Origin: Deltaproteobacteria bacterium
Lineage (GTDB): Bacteria > Desulfobacterota > Desulfuromonadia > Desulfuromonadales > Geopsychrobacteraceae
Length of the DNA stretch: 64,000 nucleotides
Assembly (NCBI GenBank): GCA_024280335.1
Contig: JAJRQI010000061.1
Coordinates: 1-64,000, forward strand
Reading direction: 5' to 3'
Made by a program: the position numbers and the translations under genes. Under the pieces are notes generated by a model. The model worked only from the letters and a program-made list of their open reading frames with translations. It had not been told where the DNA came from and made no database searches. Below, piece after piece: positions 1 to 7,698 of this stretch; within the stretch, counting starts at the first letter, position 1, and every line of letters begins with the position of its first letter.

Positions 1-141
1 GAAATGGAAGCGGTGCAAACCGGGTACCTGCCTCAGAATTATTGAGGTGAAGAATAGGCAGGAGCCGTATACGAGGCCCGTACGTACGGTTCTGTGAGAG
101 GGATGAGGCGAGCCTGATCTGCTCGCCTCACCCTACTCGAT
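1..141 (+). mobile_element. group II intron, 3' end (domains V and VI)
   Basis: The sequence carries a domain V hairpin at about 62-92 (starts GAGCCGTA, ends TACGGTTC, the typical catalytic-core sequence). A domain VI helix follows at 96-138. In domain VI, GAGAGGG (96-102) pairs with CCCT-A-CTC (131-138), leaving A135 bulged as the expected branch-point adenosine 6 nt before the last intron base; 104-113 pairs with 121-130 above it. The intron should end at T141 (CTACTCGAT). The rest of the intron, including any reverse transcriptase gene in domain IV, lies left of the window. Whether it is active cannot be judged from here. Confidence 0.85.
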
Positions 142-178
142 TGTCTGGGTTGCCCTTTTTCTTTTTGGCAGAGAGCGT

Positions 179-184
179 TATAAT
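179..184 (+). promoter_or_regulatory. -10 box candidate for the OmpA-family gene
   Basis: A perfect TATAAT lies about 45 bp before the start codon. No good -35 sits at 16-18 bp; only a T-rich stretch is present. The box is 38 bp downstream of the intron 3' splice site, so the intron is inserted just upstream of this promoter region. Confidence 0.35.
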
Positions 185-230
185 CGGCAGGCAAGTTTGA
201 TCGAATCTACTTGAAAGTGGGGAGTTGATG

Positions 231-908
231 ATGCGTCTCAGAAGATTATCTATGTTGTTTTTGTCGGTGATATTGCTGGCTGGTTGTGCGACCAATACCA
301 CCCACGAGAATACCAAAAAAGGGGCTGGGATCGGTGCACTGGTCGGTGCTGTTTCCGGCGCGATTATCGGTTATCAGAATGATCATTCCGGCGGTGCTCT
401 GCGCGGGGCTCTGATTGGTGGTGCAGCTGGCGGAGCCATCGGTGCCGGCACCGGGGCTTATATGGATAAGCAACAGACTGAATTCGAACAGCAGTTGTCC
501 TCTGAGCGTGCCCAGCAACAGATTGAAATCGAGCGGCAGCAAAATGAAATTCTCAAACTGACGATGAGCAGTGAGGTTTCATTCGATTTCAACTCGGCAA
601 AAATCAAACCGACTTTCCGGCCACCGCTCGACAAGATTGCCGGAATCTTGAACCGTTATCCACAAACCGAGATCGTTGTTGTCGGTCATACCGATAATGT
701 CGGCTCCGAACAGTACAATATGGACCTTTCCAGCCGACGGGCCATCGCTGTCGCCGATTATTTAGTCCTACGCGGGGTTGCCTCTGCACGAATGGGGACC
801 GAGGGGCGCGGAGAGCTTGAACCTCGGGCCGGCAATGCCACTAATGAAGGGCGGTCGCTGAATCGCCGCGTTGAAGTTTTTGTCGTGCCGAACCGCGATA
901 TTAAATAA
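231..908 (+). CDS. OmpA-family lipoprotein with glycine-zipper region (YiaD-like)
   Basis: This is predicted to be an envelope lipoprotein that binds peptidoglycan. The N-terminus is a signal peptide ending in a lipobox (LLAGC), so the Cys should be lipidated. A Gly/Ala-rich glycine-zipper segment follows (GIGALVGAVSGAIIG and a second similar block), then a short coiled stretch rich in Gln and Glu. The C-terminal OmpA domain of about 110 residues shows the usual VSFDFNSAKIKP entry, the GHTDNVGS turn and the NRRVEVFV ending. Three starts are possible: TTG225, ATG228 and ATG231. ATG231 lies 6 nt after GGGGAG (219-224), so it is preferred. YiaD of E. coli has the same architecture. A strong terminator follows the gene. 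Confidence 0.9.
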   Translation: MRLRRLSMLFLSVILLAGCATNTTHENTKKGAGIGALVGAVSGAIIGYQNDHSGGALRGALIGGAAGGAIGAGTGAYMDKQQTEFEQQLSSERAQQQIEIERQQNEILKLTMSSEVSFDFNSAKIKPTFRPPLDKIAGILNRYPQTEIVVVGHTDNVGSEQYNMDLSSRRAIAVADYLVLRGVASARMGTEGRGELEPRAGNATNEGRSLNRRVEVFVVPNRDIK

Positions 909-935
909 AGTTTGTGTCCAAAAATGGTGACGTGT

Positions 936-980
936 AGAGCAGGCGAGCCAAGGATTAAGGCCTTGCCTGCTCTTATTTTT
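936..980 (+). terminator. rho-independent terminator after the OmpA-family gene
   Basis: A perfect 9-bp stem AGAGCAGGC/GCCTGCTCT (936-944/965-973) contains an inner CAAGG/CCTTG pairing and is followed by TATTTTT. It overlaps the end of the convergent NRDE gene by a few bases. Confidence 0.8.
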
Positions 981-1734
981 CGGCTCTGAAGTGAAATATT
1001 GCCGGTTCAGCTTGACTTTGCGCGACCGGTTGTTCATGAAATGTGACCTGCCCTTGCTGATCGATCATGATAAGGGTAGATACTTGGGTGCCATATTCCG
1101 CCCCGGTGATGCGGATCGCTGAGAGTTGTCGTTCCCATTCGAGGCTGACTCCGGTCGCGGGGAGTTCGTTGTCGGTTGCCAGTTCGGTCGAAGAGAGAAT
1201 CTCCAGCAGCTGCTGCATCTCGGGTTGCGGTTGTCGGATCAGTCTTCCCAGCCGTTGCTTGCCATTTTTTACTTTCGGCCAGGGGGTATTGAGGCTGGCG
1301 TTGCTGAGCCCGTGAATCCCCGGATTCAGTCGTCGTGCGGATTCTTGCCGATTGCTGAAGTAATACAGATTGTCATAGCTGCCGAACAGCAGGTTATAGC
1401 CCTGATACCCGGCAATAGACTGTTTCAGGGTGCTGATGAACTGTTCAGGAGAAGATGCCCCGCACAAATAGTTGAGCGGCAGCAAGCCTCGTGAGTGTAG
1501 AGCCTTGGCTGCTTTGGCCGACTCGCGGAGATTGGTGACGGCGGCAATGCGGCCGCTGGCGGTTATGCCGAGCCAGGTCCCGCCGGCCTGCAGATCTTTT
1601 CCGGCCAGCAGCTGTGGCTGATCCGGCCACCAGTGGGCTGCCTGAGAAGGGCGCGAGTGGAATTCATCACGATTTGCCGCCAGAATCAGTGGATATTGCG
1701 GATGACATTGATAGGCCAGAAGGATCAAGCACAT
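973..1734 (-). CDS. NRDE/TANGO2 family protein
   Basis: The protein has 253 residues and starts MCLILLAY. An ANRDEF motif at residues 19-24 gives the family its name (NRDE, TANGO2 in eukaryotes). Cys2 is exposed after Met removal and is followed by an N-terminal-nucleophile-like strand pattern, a feature proposed for the family. It also keeps the GTWLGI and VTNLRE signatures near residues 52 and 67. Its biochemical role is not settled; the eukaryotic homologue has been linked to haem and lipid handling. No signal peptide is visible, so it should be cytoplasmic. It stands alone between a convergent lipoprotein gene and a methyltransferase gene that ends in its own terminator. Confidence 0.85.
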   Translation of the reverse strand: MCLILLAYQCHPQYPLILAANRDEFHSRPSQAAHWWPDQPQLLAGKDLQAGGTWLGITASGRIAAVTNLRESAKAAKALHSRGLLPLNYLCGASSPEQFISTLKQSIAGYQGYNLLFGSYDNLYYFSNRQESARRLNPGIHGLSNASLNTPWPKVKNGKQRLGRLIRQPQPEMQQLLEILSSTELATDNELPATGVSLEWERQLSAIRITGAEYGTQVSTLIMIDQQGQVTFHEQPVAQSQAEPAIFHFRAEK

Positions 1735-1760
1735 AACGTCTGTCTGTTCTTGCGGTGCTG

Positions 1761-1795
1761 AAAAAAACCAGGAGCCGACAGTTGCGGCTCCTGGT
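1761..1795 (-). terminator. rho-independent terminator of the methyltransferase gene
   Basis: An 11-bp perfect stem (1767-1777/1785-1795) is followed on the minus strand by seven T residues (A-run 1761-1767 on the plus strand). It ends transcription of the methyltransferase before the NRDE gene. Confidence 0.85.
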
Positions 1796-1812
1796 GGTTT
1801 GGTTTGTCCCGG

Positions 1813-2607
1813 TTATTTTTTTTCTTTTTCTTTGCGGCTGGCAAAGATCAGCAGTTTCTGGTCTGTGTAGGTTTCCACTTCGCCGGCAAACGATTCGATT
1901 TTAAAGAAATCGTGAATTTTCTGCGGCGCATCCATGAAAAACTTATTCAGGTTCTGTATTTCTTCCCGGTTCATCCCGGCGCGCTTTGCCCACTCCTGAA
2001 AATCGTGGGTTTTAGGGATAACCAGGGTTTCGTGCAGGATCAGTTCCGAATCGTTGATCATCTGCGTCCATTCGTCTTCGTTGAAGGCTCGAATGTGGGT
2101 CGGATCACGCATCTGTTCCATGCTCTGATAAAATTCGGCAATTTCCGGGTCGGACGGCAGCAGGGTGTCGATGATCGCCATCCGGCCGCCGCGCCGCAGG
2201 ACCCGGTGGAATTCACGCAGGGCGCGTGGGACATCAGGAAAATGGTGGGGAGCAATACGGCAGGTCAGCAGAGTGAAAGAGCCGGCCGGAAAGGGGAGGT
2301 CTTCGGCGTCAGCTTCGCGAAAGACAACGTTATCGAAGCCGCCTTCCTCAGCCAGATGCTCCTGGGCTTTTTTCAGCATCTGCATGGTCAGGTCGGAGGC
2401 GACAACCTGCCTGACTAGCGGGGCAAAATACAATGCGGTGTGCCCGCCGCCGCAAGCAACGTCAAGCATATTGTCATCTTGTGACGGTTGCAGCAGCCGC
2501 ACTGCTTCTTCCAGATCTTTACCGCCGGCAAAGTGGGCAGCCTGAACATAAGCTTGGGCTGTTTTGCCGAATTGTTCTCGGACCCGGTTCTTGAATTTGC
2601 TGTCCAT
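1813..2607 (-). CDS. class I SAM-dependent methyltransferase (UbiE/MenG-like fold)
   Basis: The protein has 264 residues. Motif I (LDVACGGGHTAL, around residues 48-60) binds SAM, ASDLT forms the acidic loop, and ADAEDLPFPAGSF and LREFHRVLRRGGR are motifs typical of the Methyltransf_11/UbiE group. The substrate cannot be read from the sequence. The C-terminal 80 residues, which include an NKFFMDAPQKIHDFF segment, are not found in UbiE itself, so a quinone substrate should not be assumed. The tail is lysine-rich (KEKEKK). The gene is transcribed alone and has its own terminator. Confidence 0.85.
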   Translation of the reverse strand: MDSKFKNRVREQFGKTAQAYVQAAHFAGGKDLEEAVRLLQPSQDDNMLDVACGGGHTALYFAPLVRQVVASDLTMQMLKKAQEHLAEEGGFDNVVFREADAEDLPFPAGSFTLLTCRIAPHHFPDVPRALREFHRVLRRGGRMAIIDTLLPSDPEIAEFYQSMEQMRDPTHIRAFNEDEWTQMINDSELILHETLVIPKTHDFQEWAKRAGMNREEIQNLNKFFMDAPQKIHDFFKIESFAGEVETYTDQKLLIFASRKEKEKK

Positions 2608-2899
2608 TCAGCTTCCTTCCTGCAATTTAGACAGCAGTATATCATTGAAATCAAAAAAGTCTTGGAGATATTTGACCATTATGGTGTTTTTTCGCCCTTG
2701 TCCGTGGCGCTTCCACAACAAATAAGGCACGGCTTTTGCTGTTCTCTCGCAGGGTTCGAAAAGCGACTGGCTGTACTCCCCTAAAGCGCGGGATCTGCCG
2801 TTTCTACTCGGGCGGAAACTTGTCATTTGACGGATATGGTTGATCGACAATCCGCCGCACCGGATTCTATATAACCTTAAGATCAGGGATCGTACTTAT
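2608..2899 (+). other. intergenic region between divergent genes
   Basis: This is the divergent promoter region of the methyltransferase and the permease. An 80-codon minus-strand reading frame (2608-2850) covers most of it, but its composition is unlike a conserved protein, so it is not called. No clear promoter or structured RNA was recognised. Confidence 0.4.
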
Positions 2900-3886
2900 A
2901 TGGATATTACTGTCATTGCAAAAGAGTTGCTGGTTGGGATCTGGGATGAATTTATCTACGTGCTGCCTTTTATGGCGATCGGAGTTTTGCTTGAGGCGAC
3001 GATTCGAACCCTCAAGTGGCACGTTAAAATACGCCATGCCCTGACCCGCTTCGGAGGCTTTGCCATTATCCTGGCGACCCTGCTGGGTGCCGTCAGTCCG
3101 CTCTGCGCCTGTGCAACCTTGCCGTTGGTGATTTCGTTGCTGGTAGCCGGGTTGCCGCTGGCTCCGGCCATGGCTCTGCTGGTGACCTCGCCATTGATGA
3201 GCCCGGCCGGTTACACCTTGTTGAATTGGGAGCTCGGCCCGGTTTGGGCGAATACCGTACTTTTTTGCGCGGTGGCATTAGGTCTGTTTGCCGGCTATCT
3301 GACCCACCTGTTGCGACCCTACGGTTTCAGCGAAGAAGTCATTTTTCGTAAGCAGTTGCCGCAGGGTAATTTTCATGATCCCGACTATCCGGTCGAAGAG
3401 TTGCGCTGCGATTGCGGCAAGCAGTTGTCGCACCGGGTCGATCGCTGTACCCACAATAAACTGTATGTCTTCCTGGCCAAGTTCTGGGAAGGGATGCTGA
3501 AGATCGGCAAGTTCGTCCTGATCGGCATCACCGTAGAGGTTGTTGCCCTGCAGTTTATCCCCAATGAGTGGATTTCGATGCTGCTGGAGGGGACCGGGGT
3601 GCTGCCGATCTTTGCCCTGACTTTTGCGACCATCCCGTTGCACATGCCGCAGGTGACCGCAGCAGCAATGCTTTACGGCTTTGTTTCGCCGGAATTCGGC
3701 GAGGGAATCAAGCTGTCGAAAGGGGCAGGGATTGCATTGCTGATCGGTGGCCCGGTCACCGCGCTGCCGGTTATGGCGCTGTTTATCGCCATGTTCCGCA
3801 AGCGGGTGCTGGCTCTTTATCTGATGATCTGTGTCAGCGGGACCTTGCTCCTGGCCTTCGGTTATCGCTGGCTGCCGTTTTTTTAA
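2900..3886 (+). CDS. permease of the SO_0444/DUF318 type (putative metal or metalloid efflux)
   Basis: The membrane protein has about 328 residues and around eight predicted helices in two halves. The conserved CACATLPL segment near residue 72 and the following PLMSPAGYTL match the permease family that includes ArsP/YraQ and SO_0444, which is linked to Cu/Zn or organoarsenical efflux. A central hydrophilic loop holds CDCG plus further Cys and His (about residues 170-190), a plausible metal site. The second half carries LHMPQVTAAAMLYGF. ATG2900 is chosen because the hydrophobic domain starts soon after it; an in-frame ATG at 2840 would add 20 unlikely residues. Substrate specificity is inferred only. 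Confidence 0.75.
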   Translation: MDITVIAKELLVGIWDEFIYVLPFMAIGVLLEATIRTLKWHVKIRHALTRFGGFAIILATLLGAVSPLCACATLPLVISLLVAGLPLAPAMALLVTSPLMSPAGYTLLNWELGPVWANTVLFCAVALGLFAGYLTHLLRPYGFSEEVIFRKQLPQGNFHDPDYPVEELRCDCGKQLSHRVDRCTHNKLYVFLAKFWEGMLKIGKFVLIGITVEVVALQFIPNEWISMLLEGTGVLPIFALTFATIPLHMPQVTAAAMLYGFVSPEFGEGIKLSKGAGIALLIGGPVTALPVMALFIAMFRKRVLALYLMICVSGTLLLAFGYRWLPFF

Positions 3887-3903
3887 CGATATTTCAACCT
3901 GAA

Positions 3904-3967
3904 CAGGCGATCTAGCAGATCGCCCCTACACTTGCATCGGCAGGTAGGGGCGCCACGCTGGGGCGCC
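3904..3967. repeat. REP-like palindromic repeat
   Basis: Nested inverted repeats lie between convergent genes. GGCGATCT (3906-3913) pairs with AGATCGCC (3917-3924), and GCCCCTAC (3922-3929) pairs with GTAGGGGC (3944-3951). GGGGCGCC then occurs twice (3947-3954 and 3960-3967). The two stems are mutually exclusive. GTAGGGGCG-type palindromes are common extragenic repeats; this copy may also serve as a transcription barrier. Confidence 0.6.
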
Positions 3968-3972
3968 CTGGT

Positions 3973-4638
3973 TTATCCGTTGTCGGTCTCTTCCCGCTGT
4001 TCTGCCAGAACCAGTTCCTGCCGATGCAGCTCGTTCATCAGTTCGTGCAGCCCATTGCTGAATTGCGCGGCTAAACCCTCCAGCTCTTCCAGCTGGCTTT
4101 CCAGTCGTCGGGCGGTCGTCAGTGTGCTGCGGAGCTGTTTTAATGGATCGATGTCTGGCGGATTGCGGATCATCGCGACTTCACGGAACTGCTTTTGCAC
4201 CGTCGGCAGGCTGCGTTCCTGTTCTATGACCGAATCACGCAGCTGGGCGTATTCATCCTCGCTGAACTGCTGTTCATCACGTGCCTGCCGCAACAGATCG
4301 ACGGCCCGATAGTCGGGCAGTGGCTGCAGTCGTCGCTCTGACCCGAGCAGCGCCGGTTCCTCCTGTTCAAGATAGCGGTAGGCCAGGGTCAGTTTGCGGG
4401 CGGTCTCCTTGCGGATGCGAATCTCTTTGGCGCAGTAATCATCAAATGATTCATAGCCCCAGCCCTGAAATTCGCCATCATTCTTGACTTTGAGCAGTTG
4501 TTCTCCCAGTTCGACCCAGGATGATTTGAACTGCCGGGCCACCGCCAGCACCTGATAGCGCGGCGTAGTTGGATCCAGTTCGCGCATCAACTGTTCGATG
4601 ATCAGTTCACTTTTACTCTTTGCGGTTTCACGCATCAC
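3973..4638 (-). CDS. hypothetical protein, helical, possibly DNA-associated
   Basis: I do not recognise this 221-residue soluble protein. It is strongly charged and predicted almost entirely helical. The middle (WGYESFDDYCAKEIRIRKETARKLTLAYRYLE, split here only for description, about residues 60-95) resembles the helical domain in plasmid and phage proteins where a short helix-turn-helix follows a F-DYC segment. The C-terminal 80 residues are a likely coiled coil rich in Leu, Glu and Arg. There is no signal peptide or membrane segment. It is a single gene that starts at ATG4638 or ATG4635. Confidence 0.6.
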   Translation of the reverse strand: MMRETAKSKSELIIEQLMRELDPTTPRYQVLAVARQFKSSWVELGEQLLKVKNDGEFQGWGYESFDDYCAKEIRIRKETARKLTLAYRYLEQEEPALLGSERRLQPLPDYRAVDLLRQARDEQQFSEDEYAQLRDSVIEQERSLPTVQKQFREVAMIRNPPDIDPLKQLRSTLTTARRLESQLEELEGLAAQFSNGLHELMNELHRQELVLAEQREETDNG

Positions 4639-4759
4639 TCAGACTCCATTCGATTCTTTTTTTTGCGAGACCGTTCATTCTTGATTCGTTGGTTCGCGGC
4701 GAAGATAGCACAGCTATCGTTCATCGCACAGGGCGTTTTCTCTGGACACGTCATGTGTC

Positions 4760-4926
4760 CAGGAGGCTGTCAGAGAATACTATGACCAGCTGTAAACCCA
4801 GCTGTTTGGCCCATATTTCAGCTCCTTTTCGGCCCATAGCTATGGCTATGAGCTCTCAAACGAACTAAAATCTGTTCTCAAACTTCTGGGTTTTCGCTTC
4901 GGCCCCTATTCTCGGTCAGCCTCCTG
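4760..4926. repeat. imperfect inverted-repeat element, about 167 bp
   Basis: The left end CAGGAGGCTGTCAGAGAATA (4760-4779) matches the reverse complement of the right end, TATTCTC-GGTCAGCCTCCTG (4907-4926), with small differences. Inside, AAACCCAG (4794-4801) pairs with CTGGGTTT (4886-4893), and the centre has CATAGCTATGGCTATG. A separate hairpin TGGACAC/GTGTCCA lies just to the left. This fills most of the 321-bp gap before rlmI and overlaps the rlmI upstream region. The layout suggests a non-autonomous palindromic element. Confidence 0.55.
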
Positions 4927-4959
4927 CGGTAGAATCCAGGACCTTTTTACGGAGGCTTT

Positions 4960-6156
4960 ATGAAAAGTTGTCAGGTCGGGCCGGATACGCTGCGGATGTT
5001 GCAGTTGGGGCACCCCTGGGTGATCGCTGATCGCTATACCAAGCAATGGCCGGCGGGGAAAGCGGGAGAACTGATCTCTTTGCAGGATCAGCAGCAGCGG
5101 CATCTGGCGACCGCACTCTATGATCCGCAAAGTCGCATCGTTGCCCGGGTGCTGGATCGCCGGAAAATAACGATAGATAGCAGTTGGCTGGAAAAAAAGT
5201 TGCGCAGCGCCGAACTGTTGCGCCGGCAGCATGCCTTGCTCGATGAGACCGACGCCTACCGGCTGGTCAACGGGGAAGGGGATGGGCTGCCGGGAATCAC
5301 CGTCGATCGTTATGGCGATTACTTGATGGTGCAGCTGTATAGCGAAGCCTGGGATCGCCACCTGTCGGTATTGAATACTGCGCTGCAAACCGTCTTTAAG
5401 CCCGCTGCGATCTATCGCAAGCTGCGCCCGCAAGAGACCCGCCAGCTGGAAGCCAAAAGTCGCAGCAAGGAATACAGCCGGGTGGTGGTCGGCGAGGCGG
5501 CGGCGGTGCCGTTACAGGTTCAGGAAAACGGCCTGAACTATCTGGTCGATCTGCGTGAAGGCTTAAATACAGGAATCTTCCCCGATCAGCGGCGTAATCG
5601 GCGTGAACTGATGTCCCGCGCAGCCGGTAAACGGGTGCTCAACCTGTTCGCCTTTACCGGGGCGTTTTCCGTTGCCGCCGCTGCCGCCGGGGCAAAAAAA
5701 GTGACCAGTATCGACGTCTCGCAGAAATACCTGGATATCGCTCGGGAGAACTTTTCCATCAATCGGCTCAATCCCAAGCGGCACCAGTTTATTGTCGGTG
5801 ATGTGTTTGCCGAGCTGAAAAGACTGCGCGAAGCCGGACAGCGTTTCGATATCATCCTCTTCGACCCACCCTCCTTTTCCACCACCAAAAAAAGTCGCTT
5901 TTCCACCCACGGCGGCACGGCAAAGCTGGTCGCTGAAACCCTGCCGTTGCTTGAGTCCGGCGGTTTGCTGATGAGTTCTTCCAACCATCAGAAGGTGTCG
6001 ATGGATGACTACTTAAAAGAGCTGCGACGTGGATCGTTGCAGGCCGGGGGTGAGTTGAGAACGATCTTCGTCGGCGGTCAACCAGAGGATTTCCCCTGCC
6101 CGGTGACTTTTCCCGAAGGGCGCTATCTGAAGTTTGTGATCAGCAGTAAACTCTGA
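4960..6156 (+). CDS. rlmI: 23S rRNA (cytosine) methyltransferase, RlmI-like
   Basis: The protein has 398 residues. The N-terminal PUA domain (about residues 1-75, with GHPWVIADRY) is followed by the central EEHEH-type domain and a Rossmann methyltransferase domain from about residue 190. Visible signatures are NTGIFPDQR, LFAFTGAFSVAAAAAGA (motif I), SIDVS, and FDPPSF (motif IV), which together mark the RlmI/YccW family. E. coli RlmI methylates C1962 of 23S rRNA. The start is supported by ACGGAGG ahead of ATG4960. The family also includes proteins acting on other rRNA sites, so the exact target is inferred. Confidence 0.85.
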   Translation: MKSCQVGPDTLRMLQLGHPWVIADRYTKQWPAGKAGELISLQDQQQRHLATALYDPQSRIVARVLDRRKITIDSSWLEKKLRSAELLRRQHALLDETDAYRLVNGEGDGLPGITVDRYGDYLMVQLYSEAWDRHLSVLNTALQTVFKPAAIYRKLRPQETRQLEAKSRSKEYSRVVVGEAAAVPLQVQENGLNYLVDLREGLNTGIFPDQRRNRRELMSRAAGKRVLNLFAFTGAFSVAAAAAGAKKVTSIDVSQKYLDIARENFSINRLNPKRHQFIVGDVFAELKRLREAGQRFDIILFDPPSFSTTKKSRFSTHGGTAKLVAETLPLLESGGLLMSSSNHQKVSMDDYLKELRRGSLQAGGELRTIFVGGQPEDFPCPVTFPEGRYLKFVISSKL

Positions 6157-6219
6157 TGTTTTGGCATGCTTGGATAAGCAGCGGGGGATTGTTCCCTGCG
6201 CCAGCAGTCCGATCTCCGC

Positions 6220-6579
6220 TCAAGTGATCGGTTTTTGACCCAGATTTTTCAGCAAGCGGTTCACCGCTTCGCGTGCCCGTTTGCGCTGTATCCAGGCATT
6301 TAACCCACCTGATTCGAGTCCACCTTCAGGCGGCTTGCCGGTCATCAGATTCATGGTCAGATAAAGATCGGCTTTGAGCCAGGTTTGCAGGGTTACCCGG
6401 TCGCCATCCTGACGAATTTCCACAATAGTTGGTGCCATCAACAGCCAGCGGCCCTTTTTATAACTGCGAAACGAGTCCTCTTGTTGTTCAAGCGTGAACT
6501 CGGCGCCCGCTGCCCAGCTGTCGACGACCGACCACAGGTCGGATTTATAGGTAAATTCGCGGATCGTACGTTTTTTCAT
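6220..6579 (-). CDS. hypothetical protein
   Basis: The protein has 119 residues and is not recognised. It looks like a small globular cytoplasmic protein with an N-terminal beta-rich half and a basic helical C-terminus (QRKRAREAVNRLLKNLGQK). A MNLMTGKPPEGGLESGG loop separates the halves. The composition matches its neighbours, so it is probably a real gene. It converges on rlmI. Confidence 0.6.
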   Translation of the reverse strand: MKKRTIREFTYKSDLWSVVDSWAAGAEFTLEQQEDSFRSYKKGRWLLMAPTIVEIRQDGDRVTLQTWLKADLYLTMNLMTGKPPEGGLESGGLNAWIQRKRAREAVNRLLKNLGQKPIT

Positions 6580-6588
6580 CGATGGTCC

Positions 6589-6795
6589 TTATGCTCGGGA
6601 TTGCAAGGGTTTGCGAGAGCGGATACCGGCCAACGAACCACCTTGGCGTGAAGGTTTCAGCTCCTCGTGCCGCAGGATATCCCAACTGGAAAAGATCCTC
6701 AACCGTTCTTCGGGGTGCCGGATGAAGTGCGAGTCGAGTTCGCCGGGCAGGAGACTGCCAACCCGGCTGAAAGTGCGTAAGCTGCTTGCCTTCAT
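6589..6795 (-). CDS. possible small hypothetical protein upstream of the 119-aa gene
   Basis: The frame has 68 codons, starts at ATG6795 and stops 9 bp before the next gene on the same strand. Its segment HPEERLRIFSSWDILRHEEL reads like a short amphipathic protein. No good ribosome binding site precedes it, and a same-length plus-strand frame overlaps it. It may be only the leader of the downstream gene. Confidence 0.3.
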   Translation of the reverse strand: MKASSLRTFSRVGSLLPGELDSHFIRHPEERLRIFSSWDILRHEELKPSRQGGSLAGIRSRKPLQSRA

Positions 6796-6855
6796 CGGGC
6801 GCTTTTGCTAAAAAGGACCATTCTTTACACTGATGTTCAAGGAGACCGAAGAATT

Positions 6856-7623
6856 ATGGGACTGATGACCGGAAAACGGGGCATTATTTTTGGCGTTGCC
6901 AATGACAAGAGTATCGCTTGGGGTGTCGCCCAGCAGTTGCATGAAGCAGGTGCCGAGTTGGCTTTTACCTATCTGAACGGGGCGCTGGAAAAGCGCGTCC
7001 GTCCGCTGGCTGAAAGCCTGAATGCAAATATAATCCTCCCCTGCGATGTGCAGAATGAGGAAGAGATGGTCGCGGTTTTTGCTGAGCTGGAAAAGCAGTG
7101 GGGCAAGATAGACTTTGTCGTTCACGCTATCGCTTTTGCCAATCGTGAGGATTTGAAAAAACCCTTCAGTCAGACCAGCCGTGATGGCTTCCGCTTGGCT
7201 CTCGACATCAGCGCTTACTCACTGGTGTCGATGACCCGCTGCGCCCTGCCGGTGATGAAGGAGGGCGGCAGTATCGTCACCATGACCTATCTTGGCGCGG
7301 TTCGCACCGTTCCGGCTTATAATGTCATGGGGGTTGCCAAGGCGGCGCTTGAATCTTCAGTACGATATCTGGCTGCTGAACTGGGTGCGCAGGGGATCCG
7401 GGTGAACGCCGTCTCCGCCGGTCCGATCAAGACCCTGGCGTCTTCGGGGGTTGCCAACTTCAAAGAAAAACTGCGGGTGGCCGAAGCCCGTTCTCCGCTG
7501 ACCCGGCTGGTAAATCAGGAGGAGGTCGGCAAGTCGACCCTCTACCTGTTGTCCGATTTGGCCTCCGGAGTCACCGGTGAAATCCATTATGTGGATGGTG
7601 GTTTCAATATTGCGGCAGGTTAA
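6856..7623 (+). CDS. fabI: enoyl-[acyl-carrier-protein] reductase (NADH), FabI
   Basis: FabI carries out the last reduction in each cycle of type II fatty acid synthesis. The 255-residue SDR protein begins MGLMTGKRGIIFGVANDKSIAWG, the FabI nucleotide-binding start (shown here in part: GVANDKSIAWG). The catalytic set is Tyr145, Tyr155 and Lys162 (Y-x6-K), matching E. coli Tyr146, Tyr156 and Lys163. AVRTVPAYNVMG and the substrate-loop region SAGPIKTLAS are typical. ATG6856 is preferred over ATG6805 because it fits the family's N-terminus; GGAG at 6841-6844 can act as the ribosome binding site. A terminator follows. Confidence 0.95.
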   Translation: MGLMTGKRGIIFGVANDKSIAWGVAQQLHEAGAELAFTYLNGALEKRVRPLAESLNANIILPCDVQNEEEMVAVFAELEKQWGKIDFVVHAIAFANREDLKKPFSQTSRDGFRLALDISAYSLVSMTRCALPVMKEGGSIVTMTYLGAVRTVPAYNVMGVAKAALESSVRYLAAELGAQGIRVNAVSAGPIKTLASSGVANFKEKLRVAEARSPLTRLVNQEEVGKSTLYLLSDLASGVTGEIHYVDGGFNIAAG

Positions 7624-7650
7624 CTTGAGCGACCGCAACCCTAGTCAATC

Positions 7651-7687
7651 ATGGAAAGGCCCCTTTTTACGGGGCCTTTCCCATTTT
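7651..7687 (+). terminator. rho-independent terminator after fabI
   Basis: An 11-bp perfect stem GGAAAGGCCCC/GGGGCCTTTCC (7653-7663/7671-7681) is followed by CATTTTT. It separates fabI from hflX and shows that the ATG at 7651 is not the hflX start. Confidence 0.85.
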
Positions 7688-7698
7688 TGGGGCCAGCA

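Noticed and set aside
2608-2850. 80-codon minus-strand frame upstream of the methyltransferase
   Set aside because: The composition is Arg/Ser-rich with no domain; it spans the divergent promoter region and lacks a credible start.
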